A DNA stretch of 64,000 bases from an uncultured Bacteroidales bacterium (GCA_900315245.1 OMYJ01000001.1:62001-126000), one strand, 5' to 3'. Numbered from the stretch's first letter, positions 18,989 to 27,893 are shown. Notes: a model not told the origin generated them from the letters alone. Program-made: numbers and translations.

Positions 18989-20344
18989 TTATTTTCTGGT
19001 AAATGTCAATCGTTCACCACGATTTTCCTCGTGGATGACCCCGTTTTCATAAACTAAATTTCCGTTAACAAATGTGTGGGTTACTTGCGAACGAACCGTA
19101 ATCCCATCGTAAGGCGTCCATCCACATTTGTATAACACATCTTCATTGGTAATCAAGGAATTAGCATTGTCATCCACAATCGCCAGATCCGCAAAATAGC
19201 CTTCCCTGATAAAGCCGCGCCGTTCAATGCGATACAACGTGGCGGGATTATGACACATCAATCTTACCAAATCGGTTATTTTCAATTTATTTCGTTTGAA
19301 ATTATCCAACATAAACGCAAAATTATGCTGGATGGACGGGAACCCGGACTTGGCTGTGAAATAGCTATCGGTAAACTTTTCCTCGCGAAGGTGCGGAGCA
19401 TGGTCGGAGCCGATAGTGTCAATGTAGCCATCTTGCACTCCACGCCAAAGAGCACGTTTGTCATGTGCCGATTTTATGGCCGGATTGCACTTGATGGCGA
19501 ATCCATATTGGCTGTAATCACGGTCATCAAACAGCAGATAATGCGGACACGTTTCTGCAGTTATCTTCTTGGATAACAATGGTGCGGAAGGATCGAAAAG
19601 AAGTAGTTCCGCACGGGTGGAAATATGCATGACGTGCAGTCGCGCACCCGTCTTTTGGGCTAACTTCACGGCCTTTTCAGTCGAACGGTAACAAGCTTCT
19701 TCGGTGCGGACGAGCGGATGGATGTTTGCATCAGGCACTACTTCATGGTGTTCAGCCAAGTCCTTATAATGCAGCGTATTGCGTTTGATAATATCTTCAT
19801 CTTCACAATGCGCCGCAATCAGGCAGGGGGATTCTTTGAAAAGAGTTTCCAAGACAGCATCCTTATCCACCAGCATGTTGCCCGTGCTGGAACCCATGAA
19901 CAATTTCACACCGCAAACTGTTGCAGGGTCGGTTTTCACAATTTCGTCAAGGTTGTCGTTTGTGGCTCCGATGTAGAACGAGTAGTTTGCCAATGATTTT
20001 TCGGCTGCGAGATTGAATTTCTCCTGCAGCAAAGCTTGCGTGGTGGTTTGCGGCACCGTGTTGGGCATCTCCATATAGGAGGTCACGCCACCTGCCACCG
20101 CCGCCCGGCTCTCACTGTAAATGTCAGCTTTGGCGGTCATGCCCGGTTCCCGGAAATGCACGTGCTCGTCAATGACTCCGGGAATAAGGTATTTGCCCCG
20201 AGCGTCAACGACCTGCACGTTTTCAGGCTCAAAGGTCTCGCCGTCGCGCACGATTTTGGCGATTAGGCCGTCCTTAATATAAAGGTGAGCCATAAAGGAC
20301 TCACCTTCATTAATTATTGTCGCATTTTTGATGTAGTAATTCAT
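18989..20344 (-). CDS. pyrC: Dihydroorotase
   Basis: Dihydroorotase closes carbamoyl-aspartate to dihydroorotate in pyrimidine synthesis. The 451-residue product is an amidohydrolase with the metal-binding motif DEHVHFREPGMTAKADI near residue 60, the loop GGVTSYMEMPNTVP, later metal ligands in HVMHIST and the catalytic aspartate in GSDHAPH. An allantoinase or dihydropyrimidinase is possible by fold, but the FREPG signature and AHCEDE favour dihydroorotase. It is the last gene of a minus-strand run; its start codon lies in an ATTCATAATTCATC word tract (20340-20368) separating it from the TPM gene. Confidence 0.88.
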   Translation of the reverse strand: MNYYIKNATIINEGESFMAHLYIKDGLIAKIVRDGETFEPENVQVVDARGKYLIPGVIDEHVHFREPGMTAKADIYSESRAAVAGGVTSYMEMPNTVPQTTTQALLQEKFNLAAEKSLANYSFYIGATNDNLDEIVKTDPATVCGVKLFMGSSTGNMLVDKDAVLETLFKESPCLIAAHCEDEDIIKRNTLHYKDLAEHHEVVPDANIHPLVRTEEACYRSTEKAVKLAQKTGARLHVMHISTRAELLLFDPSAPLLSKKITAETCPHYLLFDDRDYSQYGFAIKCNPAIKSAHDKRALWRGVQDGYIDTIGSDHAPHLREEKFTDSYFTAKSGFPSIQHNFAFMLDNFKRNKLKITDLVRLMCHNPATLYRIERRGFIREGYFADLAIVDDNANSLITNEDVLYKCGWTPYDGITVRSQVTHTFVNGNLVYENGVIHEENRGERLTFTRK

Positions 20345-20367
20345 AATTCATCATTCATAATTCATCA

Positions 20368-21177
20368 TTAGAATCGTCCGCCGGCGCCGCCTCCACCGAA
20401 GCCGCCGCCGCCGCCAAATCCACCAAAGCCTCCGAAACCGCCACTGCTATGGCCTCCACCGAAGCTGCCGCCCCCAAAGCCACCGCCGAAGTCAGACCAG
20501 TTGCCGCCATAGTGGGTGGGCGGGAAGAAGGAACCGGTATAATGGCTGCCGCCACCGCTTCCCTTACCCAACTTGTGCAAGAAAACGCAAACGACCACGA
20601 CTGCAATGATAAAGAATAGCAAAGCCATCAGTGCCCCTATGTCGTCATCGCCTCCATCATTGCGGATCTCCTTGATTTCACCGGCCGCCAGAGGCAGAAT
20701 GTACGCCAATGCCGAATCAATGGCCGCGTTGTAATCGCCGTCACGCAGGGCGGGCATCATCTTCGTCTCGATGATGCGTTTCGCGATAGCATCGGGGATA
20801 GCGCCCTCTAGATCGTAACCCACCGCGATATAGACTTCTCCGGAGGTTTCGTTGCGGGGTTTCAGCAACAACACCACACCGTTGCGTTTGTCATCAGTGG
20901 ATCTCACACCCCATTGGTCACCGATTTCGTAGGCGAATTCCGCAGCCGTGTAGTCGCCCAAGTCGTTGACAGTTACCACACAGATAACATTGGTGGTGGT
21001 ATCGTTGAAAGCCACCAGCAACTCCTCCTTCTCCTGGATTTGTTCAGGAGTGAGAATGCCAGCAAAGTCGTTGACTAAGCGTGGCGGATCGGGTTTGGGC
21101 GGAATTGCATCCGTAGTCTGCGCTACACCCGTCCACGCGATAAAGAGAGCGAAGAATATGATTATCAGTCGTTTCAA
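20368..21177 (-). CDS. TPM-domain membrane protein with a glycine-rich tail
   Basis: The 269-residue protein has a signal peptide (about residues 1-19), a TPM domain (about 33-160, with VNDFAGILTPEQ at its start and NGVVLLLKPRN), one transmembrane helix near residue 190 and a C-terminal tail that is mostly glycine with serine and phenylalanine. TPM proteins are found beside LemA in many bacteria, as here (18-base gap); proposed roles in photosystem repair or phosphatase activity come from other lineages and cannot be assumed here. Confidence 0.85.
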   Translation of the reverse strand: MKRLIIIFFALFIAWTGVAQTTDAIPPKPDPPRLVNDFAGILTPEQIQEKEELLVAFNDTTTNVICVVTVNDLGDYTAAEFAYEIGDQWGVRSTDDKRNGVVLLLKPRNETSGEVYIAVGYDLEGAIPDAIAKRIIETKMMPALRDGDYNAAIDSALAYILPLAAGEIKEIRNDGGDDDIGALMALLFFIIAVVVVCVFLHKLGKGSGGGSHYTGSFFPPTHYGGNWSDFGGGFGGGSFGGGHSSGGFGGFGGFGGGGGFGGGGAGGRF

Positions 21178-21195
21178 GACTACTTTGGATTATGA

Positions 21196-21795
21196 TTAGT
21201 TGAAATTGAATTCCACATCAGGAGCCTTGTCAGCACCTTCAGCTGCCTTGAAATAGCCTTTCTTGTCAAAATTGAAAATACCGGCGATGATGTTGTTCGG
21301 GAAACGACGAATGTAACTGTTATAGTCATTCACCGTTTCGTTGAACTTGCCGCGCTCCACGGCAATACGGTTCTCGGTACCTTCCAGTTGGGCTTGCAAC
21401 TCCAGGAAATTCTGGTTTGCCTTCAGTTCGGGATAGCGTTCCACGACCACCATCAAACGGCTCAAAGCGGAACTCAGTTGATCCTGCGCAGCTTGGAACT
21501 TGGCAAGAGACTCTTCCGTCAGGTTGCTGGGATCTACTTGCACGGATGTGGCTTTAGCACGTGCTTCAATGACCTCTGTCAGAGTTCCCTTTTCATAGTT
21601 CGCAGCACCCTCGACAGTCTTCACCAAGTTGGGAATCAAGTCCATACGGCGCTGATAGGCATTCTCTACATTGGCCCACGCCTTGGAGCACCCCTCGTCC
21701 TTCTGGACCATTTTGTTGTAAGGTGAAACTAACATGGCGCCCAAAGCGACAATGATGACAACAATAATCAAGATAGTTTTTAATAATTTACTCAT
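21196..21795 (-). CDS. lemA: LemA family protein
   Basis: This 199-residue protein has one N-terminal membrane helix (about residues 5-24) followed by a helical domain with the LemA pattern VSPYNKMVQKDEGCSKAW, NAYQRRMDLIPNLV and ELKANQNFLELQAQLEGTEN. The biochemical function is unknown; the family regularly travels with TPM-domain proteins, as here. It starts 12 bases after waaA ends, consistent with co-transcription. Confidence 0.92.
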   Translation of the reverse strand: MSKLLKTILIIVVIIVALGAMLVSPYNKMVQKDEGCSKAWANVENAYQRRMDLIPNLVKTVEGAANYEKGTLTEVIEARAKATSVQVDPSNLTEESLAKFQAAQDQLSSALSRLMVVVERYPELKANQNFLELQAQLEGTENRIAVERGKFNETVNDYNSYIRRFPNNIIAGIFNFDKKGYFKAAEGADKAPDVEFNFN

Positions 21796-21807
21796 TGTAT
21801 TAAAGTT

Positions 21808-23046
21808 TTAATATGAATTTTTGATTTTGATGTTTTCGTATATAATGTTAACAGCACCTGAATTCTGCGCCACATATTCCTGACAAATATTGCATGTTTG
21901 GGCATAATATTCAGGATTTTGTTCAAATTTCGTCATTATATCTTTCATTTCCTCTGAGGAATTGACCGAAAATGCCCCTTTTTGTGCCACCAGATTCACT
22001 GCTTCATTGAAATGATCGTAATGTGGCCCAAAGAAGAGCGGTTTTCCATAGACGGCGGCCTCCAAAATGTTGTGCAAACCCGTCTTGAAAGCGCCCCCAA
22101 TGTAGGATACCGTGCTGTATTGGTATAATCTGCTTAAAATGCCAATCGTGTCAATGATAAACACTTGGCAATTCGCTAAATCATTCTCCTCTTTGGAAGA
22201 ATACAGCGCGGTTTTATATGCGGCGAACGTCTGTTTCACTTCCGGAGTTCGGTTGATTTCGTGGGGCGCGACCACCAGTTTGTAATCAGGAAAATGCTGC
22301 AATAATTGTGCCAGCAGTTGCTCGTCTGGCCCCCACGTGCTGCCCGCCACGATGACTTTTTTGTCTTGATGGAAAGTCGCCATGAAATCAAATGGTTGCA
22401 CTTGCGCGGCAATGGCTTTCACACGATCGAAACGGGTGTCACCGCAAACGGTAACCTGTTTGATGCCAATACCATCCAACAATTCTTTGGATTTTTCTGT
22501 CTGCACAAAGAAATGCGAAGCCTGTTGCAGTTGCTTGGCAAACCAGCGACCAGAGGGCTTGAAAAAATGTTGGTTTTCACGGAAAATGGCGCTTATATAA
22601 TAAAAAGGTATGGCTTTTTGATGCAATTGCTGCATGAAGTTATACCAAAATTCATATTTCACAAAGATGGCTGAAGCAGGTTGGACGATGTCAAGGAACT
22701 TCTTGGCATTGTCAGGCAGGTCTAACGGCAGATAGAAATTGTAATCAGCAAGCGGTTTTTTAACTGCCTGCGTGTAACCCGAAGGAGAGAAAAACGTCAC
22801 AAGTATTTGTGTATCAGGCTGTTCTTGCTTTATTTTTTCAACAAGTGGCTTTGCTTGCTCATATTCCCCTAAAGATGCGCAATGAATCCACACAGGATCT
22901 GATTTGCCGGCGAAAGTGCGTTCCAGCTCAGCAAACAAGCCCTTACGACCGCGCACCCACTGCCGCGCCTTTTCGTTGAACAGCGCCGCCACGCGGATGC
23001 CCAACCCGTAAAACCAAATCCCTATCGTGTACAATCCTCTCATCAC
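21808..23046 (-). CDS. waaA: 3-deoxy-D-manno-octulosonic acid transferase (lipid A Kdo transferase)
   Basis: WaaA adds Kdo to the lipid A precursor at the inner membrane. The product (412 residues, or 411 from the second ATG at 23043) has an N-terminal hydrophobic anchor, the GT30 N-lobe (FAGKSDPVWIHCASLGEYEQ, with the catalytic glutamate of LGEYEQ), and a C-terminal nucleotide-sugar lobe (VIVAGSTWGPDEQLL, SYIGGAFKTGLHNILEAAVYGKP). It lies in a tight run between an outer membrane protein gene and lemA with 12-base gaps on both sides. Confidence 0.93.
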   Translation of the reverse strand: MMRGLYTIGIWFYGLGIRVAALFNEKARQWVRGRKGLFAELERTFAGKSDPVWIHCASLGEYEQAKPLVEKIKQEQPDTQILVTFFSPSGYTQAVKKPLADYNFYLPLDLPDNAKKFLDIVQPASAIFVKYEFWYNFMQQLHQKAIPFYYISAIFRENQHFFKPSGRWFAKQLQQASHFFVQTEKSKELLDGIGIKQVTVCGDTRFDRVKAIAAQVQPFDFMATFHQDKKVIVAGSTWGPDEQLLAQLLQHFPDYKLVVAPHEINRTPEVKQTFAAYKTALYSSKEENDLANCQVFIIDTIGILSRLYQYSTVSYIGGAFKTGLHNILEAAVYGKPLFFGPHYDHFNEAVNLVAQKGAFSVNSSEEMKDIMTKFEQNPEYYAQTCNICQEYVAQNSGAVNIIYENIKIKNSY

Positions 23047-23058
23047 CCTATCCTCTCA

Positions 23059-23913
23059 TCATCTGTAATAGAAAGTCGTTGTCGTCTTCCGTTCGTACAA
23101 CGGGATGTTCCAACCCGCCTTGAATCCGACCAAACCGCTGAATTTGTACGGCATGTCTGCAGTGGGACCCTCGAAAAAGACATAGTTTCGATTCGGTCTG
23201 GTCCACATCTCTTGGAATTCCACTCCTATGAAAAAATTCAACATACGGTTTTTCCTCACGAACTGGTATCCGATGAACTGGCTGAGGACAAAACCACCCG
23301 ACCGGCGGTCGTAGCCCTTGGCGTAGTTATCGTCCAACTGGGGATACTGGTGGCTGAAATCATCAAGGCGGAGCCGATGGCTGAAATAACCACCGCCAAG
23401 TTTAAGCCAGATACCAGAATTCTTCCAACGGTCCACGGGGATAATCTTCCCGATGTCTGCTTGGGCAGTCCAATAGCGGCCTTCCGCCCGGATGCCGCCC
23501 GGCGACACCAGCCCGTTGCCGTCAATGACAATGCCGTTTTCGTTAGCAAGCGTGCCGTTGAAGAAATTCGGGTCGCGCATATTCGCATTGAACATGTAGT
23601 CGAAATGGAAGCCGACCGTCCAATTTGACTTTGACTTGAACGTAAATCCCGGCCCGACAGCAAAATTGTTCTTGAACATGGTACGCAAATTGCCCATCGG
23701 GAAATGGTAGGCCATGTGCGCATCCAGCCAAATCATCGGGGCAGCGGTGTCAATGTAGTCCTTGCTGGAAAAATCAGTCTGATAGACCGGTTTGCTCCGC
23801 TGCGCAACCATACTTTTCGGCACTGACACGACCACTATCACTGCCAAAAAGAAAAAAAGATGTAGCAAGCGACAACCTGCCACATCTTTTTCGGTATGCT
23901 TAAAATTAATCAT
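23059..23913 (-). CDS. Predicted outer membrane beta-barrel protein (284 aa), function unknown
   Basis: Not assigned to a named family. From the chosen ATG the protein has an N-terminal segment with a long hydrophobic run (LFFFLAVIVVVSVPKSMVAQ) that looks like a signal peptide with an extended n-region, then about 240 residues of alternating aromatic/polar strands ending ERKTTTTFYYR, a typical barrel-like end with terminal aromatic residues. The frame is open 13 codons further upstream, but those codons overlap an intergenic word tract. It heads a five-gene run with waaA, lemA, TPM and pyrC. Confidence 0.65.
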   Translation of the reverse strand: MINFKHTEKDVAGCRLLHLFFFLAVIVVVSVPKSMVAQRSKPVYQTDFSSKDYIDTAAPMIWLDAHMAYHFPMGNLRTMFKNNFAVGPGFTFKSKSNWTVGFHFDYMFNANMRDPNFFNGTLANENGIVIDGNGLVSPGGIRAEGRYWTAQADIGKIIPVDRWKNSGIWLKLGGGYFSHRLRLDDFSHQYPQLDDNYAKGYDRRSGGFVLSQFIGYQFVRKNRMLNFFIGVEFQEMWTRPNRNYVFFEGPTADMPYKFSGLVGFKAGWNIPLYERKTTTTFYYR

Positions 23914-23954
23914 ATAATCTGATCTGAATAATTCATACTTGACATCTGCCAAAT

Positions 23955-24039
23955 ATGGCTTTTAGCTTTTGGCTTTTGGCCTTTGGCTTTTAGTGCCAAT
24001 TCCTGTTGATAGCCAACAGCTAACAGCCAACAGCCAACA
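23955..24039. repeat. Degenerate word tract (TTTGGCTTTTAG / AACAGCCAACAGC)
   Basis: The gap between the aminotransferase and the barrel gene is made largely of degenerate repeats of GGCTTTT- and AGCCAACAGC-type words. The same word family recurs at 41575-41600 and 45988-46160. Confidence 0.75.
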
Positions 24040-25239
24040 TTAGTTCGTGCGTCCTGGATAGACCTTGAGGGCCTCGCGGAGGCATTCGACGGCTTTCTCC
24101 AAGTCGGAGACATTGAGGCAGTAGCTGATACGAACCTCGTTAACGCCTTGGCCTTTCTTGGAATAGAAGCCGGTGGCGGGGGCGAACATCACCGTGGCAC
24201 CATTGTAGCTGAAGTCTTCGAGCAGCCAGCGGCAGAAGCGATCGGAGTCGTCGATGGGCAGACGGGCGACGCAGTAGAAAGCGCCCTTCGGCATCGGCAC
24301 GAAACAGCCGGGGATGGCGTTCACGCCGTTCACGATGGTGTTTCTGCGAGCCACATACTCTTTGTTGACGCTGTCGAAATAGACTTTCGGGGTGTCAACG
24401 GCGGCCTCGCCGAGGATCTGACCGTAGGAAGGCGGGCTCAGACGGGCCTGCGCCATCTTCATCGCGGTATTGTAAACCTCCTTGTTATGCGTGATGAAAG
24501 CACCCACACGTACGCCGCATGCACTGTAACGTTTTGACACAGAGTCTAAAAGCACCACATTGTCAGCGATGTCGGTCAACTCCATGACGGAGAAATGCTG
24601 GGCGCCATCGTAACAGAATTCACGATAAACCTCATCGGCGAAGAGGAAGAGATCGTGTTTCTTGGCAATCTCACCCAACTTCAAGACTTCCTCCTTGGAA
24701 TAGAGGTAGCCAGTGGGGTTGTTGGGGTTACAGATCATGATGGCTTTCGTCTTCGGGGTGATGACTTTCTCGAAATCCTCGATGGAAGGCAGCGCGAAGC
24801 CGTTCTCAATCGTGGAGACGATGGGTTTCACCACCACGCCGCACATCGTGGCGAAGGCGTTGTAGTTGGCGTAGAAAGGTTCCGGGATGATGATTTCGTC
24901 GCCAGGATCCATGCAGCTGTTGAAGGCGAAAAGGAGGCCTTCGCTGCCGCCGGTGGTGACGATAATCTCATCGGGAGTGATCTCGATGCCCACGCTGTGG
25001 TAGTACTCCACCAATTTCTTGCGGTAGCTGATGTTACCGGCGGAGTGGCTGTAGGCAATCACCGGGATGTCAGCGTTGCGCACCGCATCACGAGCGCCTT
25101 TCGGGGTCTCGATATCGGGCTGACCGATGTTCAAATGATAGACATGGATGCCACGAGCTTTGGCGGCATCAGAGAACGGGACGAGCTTCCGAATAGGGGA
25201 AGACTGCATGCTTGCACCTTTTTGGGAAATTTTCGGCAT
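24040..25239 (-). CDS. Class I/II pyridoxal-phosphate aminotransferase (399 aa)
   Basis: The fold-type I aminotransferase signature is clear: HLNIGQPDIETP near the start, GGSEGLLFAF for cofactor phosphate contacts, NPNNPTGYLYSKEE, the aspartate in FADEVYREF and the Schiff-base lysine in DSVSKRYSACGVRVG. It resembles AspC/PatA-type enzymes that use aspartate or aromatic amino acids, but substrate cannot be settled from sequence. The upstream 26 codons of open frame are rejected because they run into the promoter; the ATG at 25239 gives MPKISQKG, a natural start. Confidence 0.88.
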   Translation of the reverse strand: MPKISQKGASMQSSPIRKLVPFSDAAKARGIHVYHLNIGQPDIETPKGARDAVRNADIPVIAYSHSAGNISYRKKLVEYYHSVGIEITPDEIIVTTGGSEGLLFAFNSCMDPGDEIIIPEPFYANYNAFATMCGVVVKPIVSTIENGFALPSIEDFEKVITPKTKAIMICNPNNPTGYLYSKEEVLKLGEIAKKHDLFLFADEVYREFCYDGAQHFSVMELTDIADNVVLLDSVSKRYSACGVRVGAFITHNKEVYNTAMKMAQARLSPPSYGQILGEAAVDTPKVYFDSVNKEYVARRNTIVNGVNAIPGCFVPMPKGAFYCVARLPIDDSDRFCRWLLEDFSYNGATVMFAPATGFYSKKGQGVNEVRISYCLNVSDLEKAVECLREALKVYPGRTN

Positions 25240-25295
25240 AATTTTTATATTATTAGATTGATATTCAGATACTTGATTTTTCTCCACTAAAGTGG

Positions 25296-25303
25296 CAAAT
25301 ATA
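25296..25303 (-). promoter_or_regulatory. -7 box of the aminotransferase promoter
   Basis: TATATTTG on the minus strand ends 56 bases before the chosen ATG. Confidence 0.55.
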
Positions 25304-25371
25304 TAAAATCTTTCCATATTGAATTCGTTAAACTGGTTTTATTGCACAACAAACGAACTCAAATCGTACGA

Positions 25372-25470
25372 TAGACTTAAACTTAGACTTAGACTTAAAC
25401 TTAGACTTAAACTTAGAACTATTGACTATAACCCTAGCTTCAATAACCCATAACCTATAACCAATAACCA
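25372..25470. repeat. Two adjoining word tracts: TTAGACTTAAAC and ATAACCCATAACC
   Basis: 25372-25418 is built from ACTTAGACTTAA-type words; 25422-25470 is built from ATAACC/CATAACC words. The first recurs at 26964 and 47547, the second at 33550 and 35767 (reverse complement) and 42697. The radical SAM gene stops at the edge of the second tract. Confidence 0.85.
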
Positions 25471-26517
25471 TTATCTGAAATTATAGCACCGCAGGATCGG
25501 TTCGCCTTCGCCCGGTCGCAGGTGCATGGCACCGCCAAGACATTGCTTGTAATCCTTGCAGGAGGTGCACATTCCGCAACGCATCCAGGTGCGGTCGCGC
25601 ATGATTTGGAAGCGGTTGTCCCAGACATCCAGCAAGTTATCGTGATAGATGTTGCCTTGCCGGAATGATCGGTTGATGTTCGGACAGGCAGAGATATCGC
25701 CATTCAGCAACACGGACCCGATGTTGATGCCGGCGCGGCAGAAGAAATAGCTGTCGCGCACTTCTTCCTCATACTTTCCAGTATAGGCCTCGCAGCTGAA
25801 GGTCAGGTTGATTTTGCCTTCGCGCCGTGTGTCGGCGATGAACTGCAGCATCTCTTCCACTTGAGAACGGCTCAGCATTAACTCCGAGTCGCCCGCCGCA
25901 CGTCCGATGGGGGCGATGGTGAACAGCCGCCAGTACCGAATCCCATTGGCGATGAGTAGTTCTTTGAGCCGCTGTAACTCTGGCAGGTTCCGTTTATGCA
26001 CACAGGTGACAACGTCGTAGTTCAGCCGCGGCTCGTTTGCGATGAGTCGCAACGCCCGCAATGCCCGTTGGAAACTCTGCGGATGCTGCCGTAACCAATT
26101 GTGTGTTTCCTCCAACCCGTCCAAACTGACGGTGACGGAACTCAACCCAGCGGCTACTAATTCGCGGTGTCGCTGCTCATCATAGAGCATCCCGTTGGTG
26201 ACGATGCCCCAGCGGAATCCGTGTTGGCGTAGGGCACGACCGCAATCGGCCAAGTCCTCGCGCAACAGCGGTTCCCCGCCGGTGATGGCGATGATGACGG
26301 TGTCGCGGGGATAGCGATGCTCCAAGGGTTCGATAGCGCGAAGAAAATCGGCGAACGGCATGTCCGCCACACGGGTCTCCGATTTGCAATCAGACCCGCA
26401 ATGGCGGCAGGAGAGATTGCACCGCCACGTGCATTCCCAAAACAGATAGTTCAATTCGTGTATTTCAGTTTCATTCTTCCGAAACACGCGGAACAGGAAA
26501 CGCTTGAAAGCACTCAT
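25471..26517 (-). CDS. Radical SAM/SPASM enzyme of a rSAM/lipoprotein pair (TIGR04133-like)
   Basis: The 348-residue protein carries the radical SAM cluster motif CxxxCxxC as C33-NLS-C37-RH-C40, the GGEPLL glycine loop (TGGEPLLRE) and a C-terminal SPASM-like cysteine set (CRAGINIG, SACPN, MRCGMCTSCKDYKQC, RCYNF) that would hold auxiliary iron-sulfur clusters. SPASM radical SAM enzymes usually modify peptides. The start codon is one base from the stop of a small lipoprotein gene. From memory, this pairing corresponds to the TIGR04133/TIGR04134 models, known from Bacteroidetes but without an established function. The lipoprotein as its substrate is inference. Confidence 0.85.
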   Translation of the reverse strand: MSAFKRFLFRVFRKNETEIHELNYLFWECTWRCNLSCRHCGSDCKSETRVADMPFADFLRAIEPLEHRYPRDTVIIAITGGEPLLREDLADCGRALRQHGFRWGIVTNGMLYDEQRHRELVAAGLSSVTVSLDGLEETHNWLRQHPQSFQRALRALRLIANEPRLNYDVVTCVHKRNLPELQRLKELLIANGIRYWRLFTIAPIGRAAGDSELMLSRSQVEEMLQFIADTRREGKINLTFSCEAYTGKYEEEVRDSYFFCRAGINIGSVLLNGDISACPNINRSFRQGNIYHDNLLDVWDNRFQIMRDRTWMRCGMCTSCKDYKQCLGGAMHLRPGEGEPILRCYNFR

Positions 26518-26518
26518 C

Positions 26519-26926
26519 TTATTGAGCGTCAGAAACTTTCTTGACCTTAAATTGCAGAGGCTGAGTCAAATCAGAACCATAAACCATGGTATCCAAGGTT
26601 TCGTACTGTCCGTGTTCCGTACTGTCAATATCCGTAACGGTAAAACGGAATTCTTGTAAGTCGTACAGATAGCGTTTTTCCGCATCTGAGAAAACCCCAT
26701 TATGGTCTGTGGTATCCACAAAACTGACATCTTCAGATACAACCATCAGTCCTTCAACAGGTTCATTGGTTTCCACATCGGACACTCTACCTTGGATAAT
26801 GGCTTCCATCTGATTCCCAGGCATTCCGTAACAAGCTTGAAACGCGAACATCAGCGCGGTGAAAGAAAACGATCCGAACAAGAACCGGAGCAGTTTCTGT
26901 TTTTTCTCTTTGAGGTATTTGAACAT
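26519..26926 (-). CDS. Radical SAM-associated lipoprotein (TIGR04134-like, 135 aa)
   Basis: A basic N-terminus is followed by a hydrophobic stretch and lipobox-like FQAC (Cys32), so the protein should be lipid-anchored. The mature part starts CYGMPGN, then a carboxypeptidase-regulatory/peptidase-associated-like beta domain (IQGRVSDVETNEPVEGLMVV with DTTDHNGVF). Apart from Cys32 it has no cysteine, so any modification by the adjacent radical SAM enzyme would have to be at another residue; the CYGMP segment is the most distinctive candidate. The two genes are one base apart and share the promoter at 26950. Confidence 0.8.
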   Translation of the reverse strand: MFKYLKEKKQKLLRFLFGSFSFTALMFAFQACYGMPGNQMEAIIQGRVSDVETNEPVEGLMVVSEDVSFVDTTDHNGVFSDAEKRYLYDLQEFRFTVTDIDSTEHGQYETLDTMVYGSDLTQPLQFKVKKVSDAQ

Positions 26927-26949
26927 ATCGGCATCTTTTATTATGGGTG

Positions 26950-26957
26950 CAAAAATA
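26950..26957 (-). promoter_or_regulatory. -7 box of the lipoprotein/radical SAM operon
   Basis: TATTTTTG on the minus strand ends 23 bases before the lipoprotein ATG. It is divergent from the rsmA promoter at 27054. Confidence 0.7.
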
Positions 26958-26963
26958 CAAAAA

Positions 26964-26999
26964 TAAGACTTAGACTTAGACTTAAACTTAGACTTAAGT
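26964..26999. repeat. TTAGACTTAAAC word tract
   Basis: About three degenerate units of ACTTAGACTTAA lie between the divergent promoters of the lipoprotein and rsmA. A second tract of ATTATGCAT/ATGAATTATG words follows at 27072-27104, between the rsmA promoter and start codon. Confidence 0.8.
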
Positions 27000-27053
27000 T
27001 CACTCTTGTCTTAATAGAAAGATGCAAAAAAACCAAAAGGTTACAAAATTGTG

Positions 27054-27061
27054 TATTTTTG
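27054..27061 (+). promoter_or_regulatory. -7 box of the rsmA promoter
   Basis: TATTTTTG ends 47 bases before the rsmA ATG; the leader contains an ATTATGCAT word tract. Confidence 0.65.
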
Positions 27062-27108
27062 CCGTGCCTTTAATTATGCATTATGCATCATGAATTATGA
27101 ATTAAAGA

Positions 27109-27867
27109 ATGGTACGAGCAAAGAAACGTTTAGGACAACATTTTCTGAATAACCAGGCGATTGCGCAGGATATCGCCGACGCCATTCGCACGCCCGACGC
27201 GCATGTGATAGAGATCGGACCGGGCATGGGCGTGTTGACACAGTATCTCCTGCAACGCGAGTTTCCGCAGTTCGCCGTCATCGAGCTGGACGAGGAATCC
27301 GTTGAGTATCTGCAGATTCACTATCCAGAATTGGGTAACAATCTGATTCACGGCGACTTCCTGCAATATCCGTTGGCCTCGTTCTATGACGGCTCGAAAG
27401 TGATTGTCGGTAATTTCCCCTACAATATCTCCTCACAGATTCTGTTCAAGGTATTGGACGAGAAGGAGACCGTGGTGGAGGTCGTGGGCATGTTCCAGAA
27501 GGAGGTGGCCGAACGGGTGTGCGCCCACGCGGGCAACAAGCAGTACGGCATCCTAAGCGTCTTGTTACAAGCATATTACGACACCGAGTATCTCTTCACC
27601 GTCGGAGAGCATGAGTTCACGCCGCCGCCGCAGGTGAAGTCGGCCGTCATCCGTCTCACCCGCAACTTCGACAAGAAGCTGAACTGCGACGAGAAGACCT
27701 TCCGCACGGTAGTGAAAACCGCCTTCAACTACCGCCGCAAGACCCTCCGCAACGCCCTGCAGTCGTTACCTTTCGACAAGGCCTTCGTGGAAACCGAGCC
27801 ATTGTTCACGAAACGCGCGGAGCAGTTGTCGTTGGGGGATTTCGAGTATTTGACGGGGAAATTGTAG
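27109..27867 (+). CDS. rsmA: 16S rRNA dimethyladenosine transferase RsmA (KsgA)
   Basis: RsmA dimethylates two adjacent adenines near the 3' end of 16S rRNA. The 252-residue product starts MVRAKKRLGQHFLNN, and has the SAM-binding motif IEIGPGMGVLT, the ribose-binding acid in VIELDEES, and the catalytic motif NFPYN (GNFPYNISSQI). The C-terminal helical part includes TAFNYRRKTLRNAL. The final codons and the TAG stop fall inside a perfect 32-bp palindrome (27862-27893), so the gene end was probably shaped by a repeat insertion. Confidence 0.95.
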   Translation: MVRAKKRLGQHFLNNQAIAQDIADAIRTPDAHVIEIGPGMGVLTQYLLQREFPQFAVIELDEESVEYLQIHYPELGNNLIHGDFLQYPLASFYDGSKVIVGNFPYNISSQILFKVLDEKETVVEVVGMFQKEVAERVCAHAGNKQYGILSVLLQAYYDTEYLFTVGEHEFTPPPQVKSAVIRLTRNFDKKLNCDEKTFRTVVKTAFNYRRKTLRNALQSLPFDKAFVETEPLFTKRAEQLSLGDFEYLTGKL

Positions 27868-27893
27868 AGACGCAATGCATTGCGTCTCTACAA
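27862..27893. repeat. Perfect 32-bp palindrome of the GTAGAGACGC family, overlapping the rsmA stop
   Basis: Bases 27862-27893 are fully self-complementary, centred between 27877 and 27878; the left arm reads TTGTAGAGACGCAATG. The rsmA stop TAG is bases 27865-27867 of the element. Related hairpins at 37888, 49051, 50853 and 59256 share the outer frame GTAG-purine-G-purine-CG. Confidence 0.9.

Noticed and set aside
25372..25470. Possible CRISPR array
   Set aside because: The repeats are short, degenerate and contiguous, with no constant ~30-base repeat and no unique spacers; the same holds for 45988-46160 and 42551-42731. No cas genes are present.
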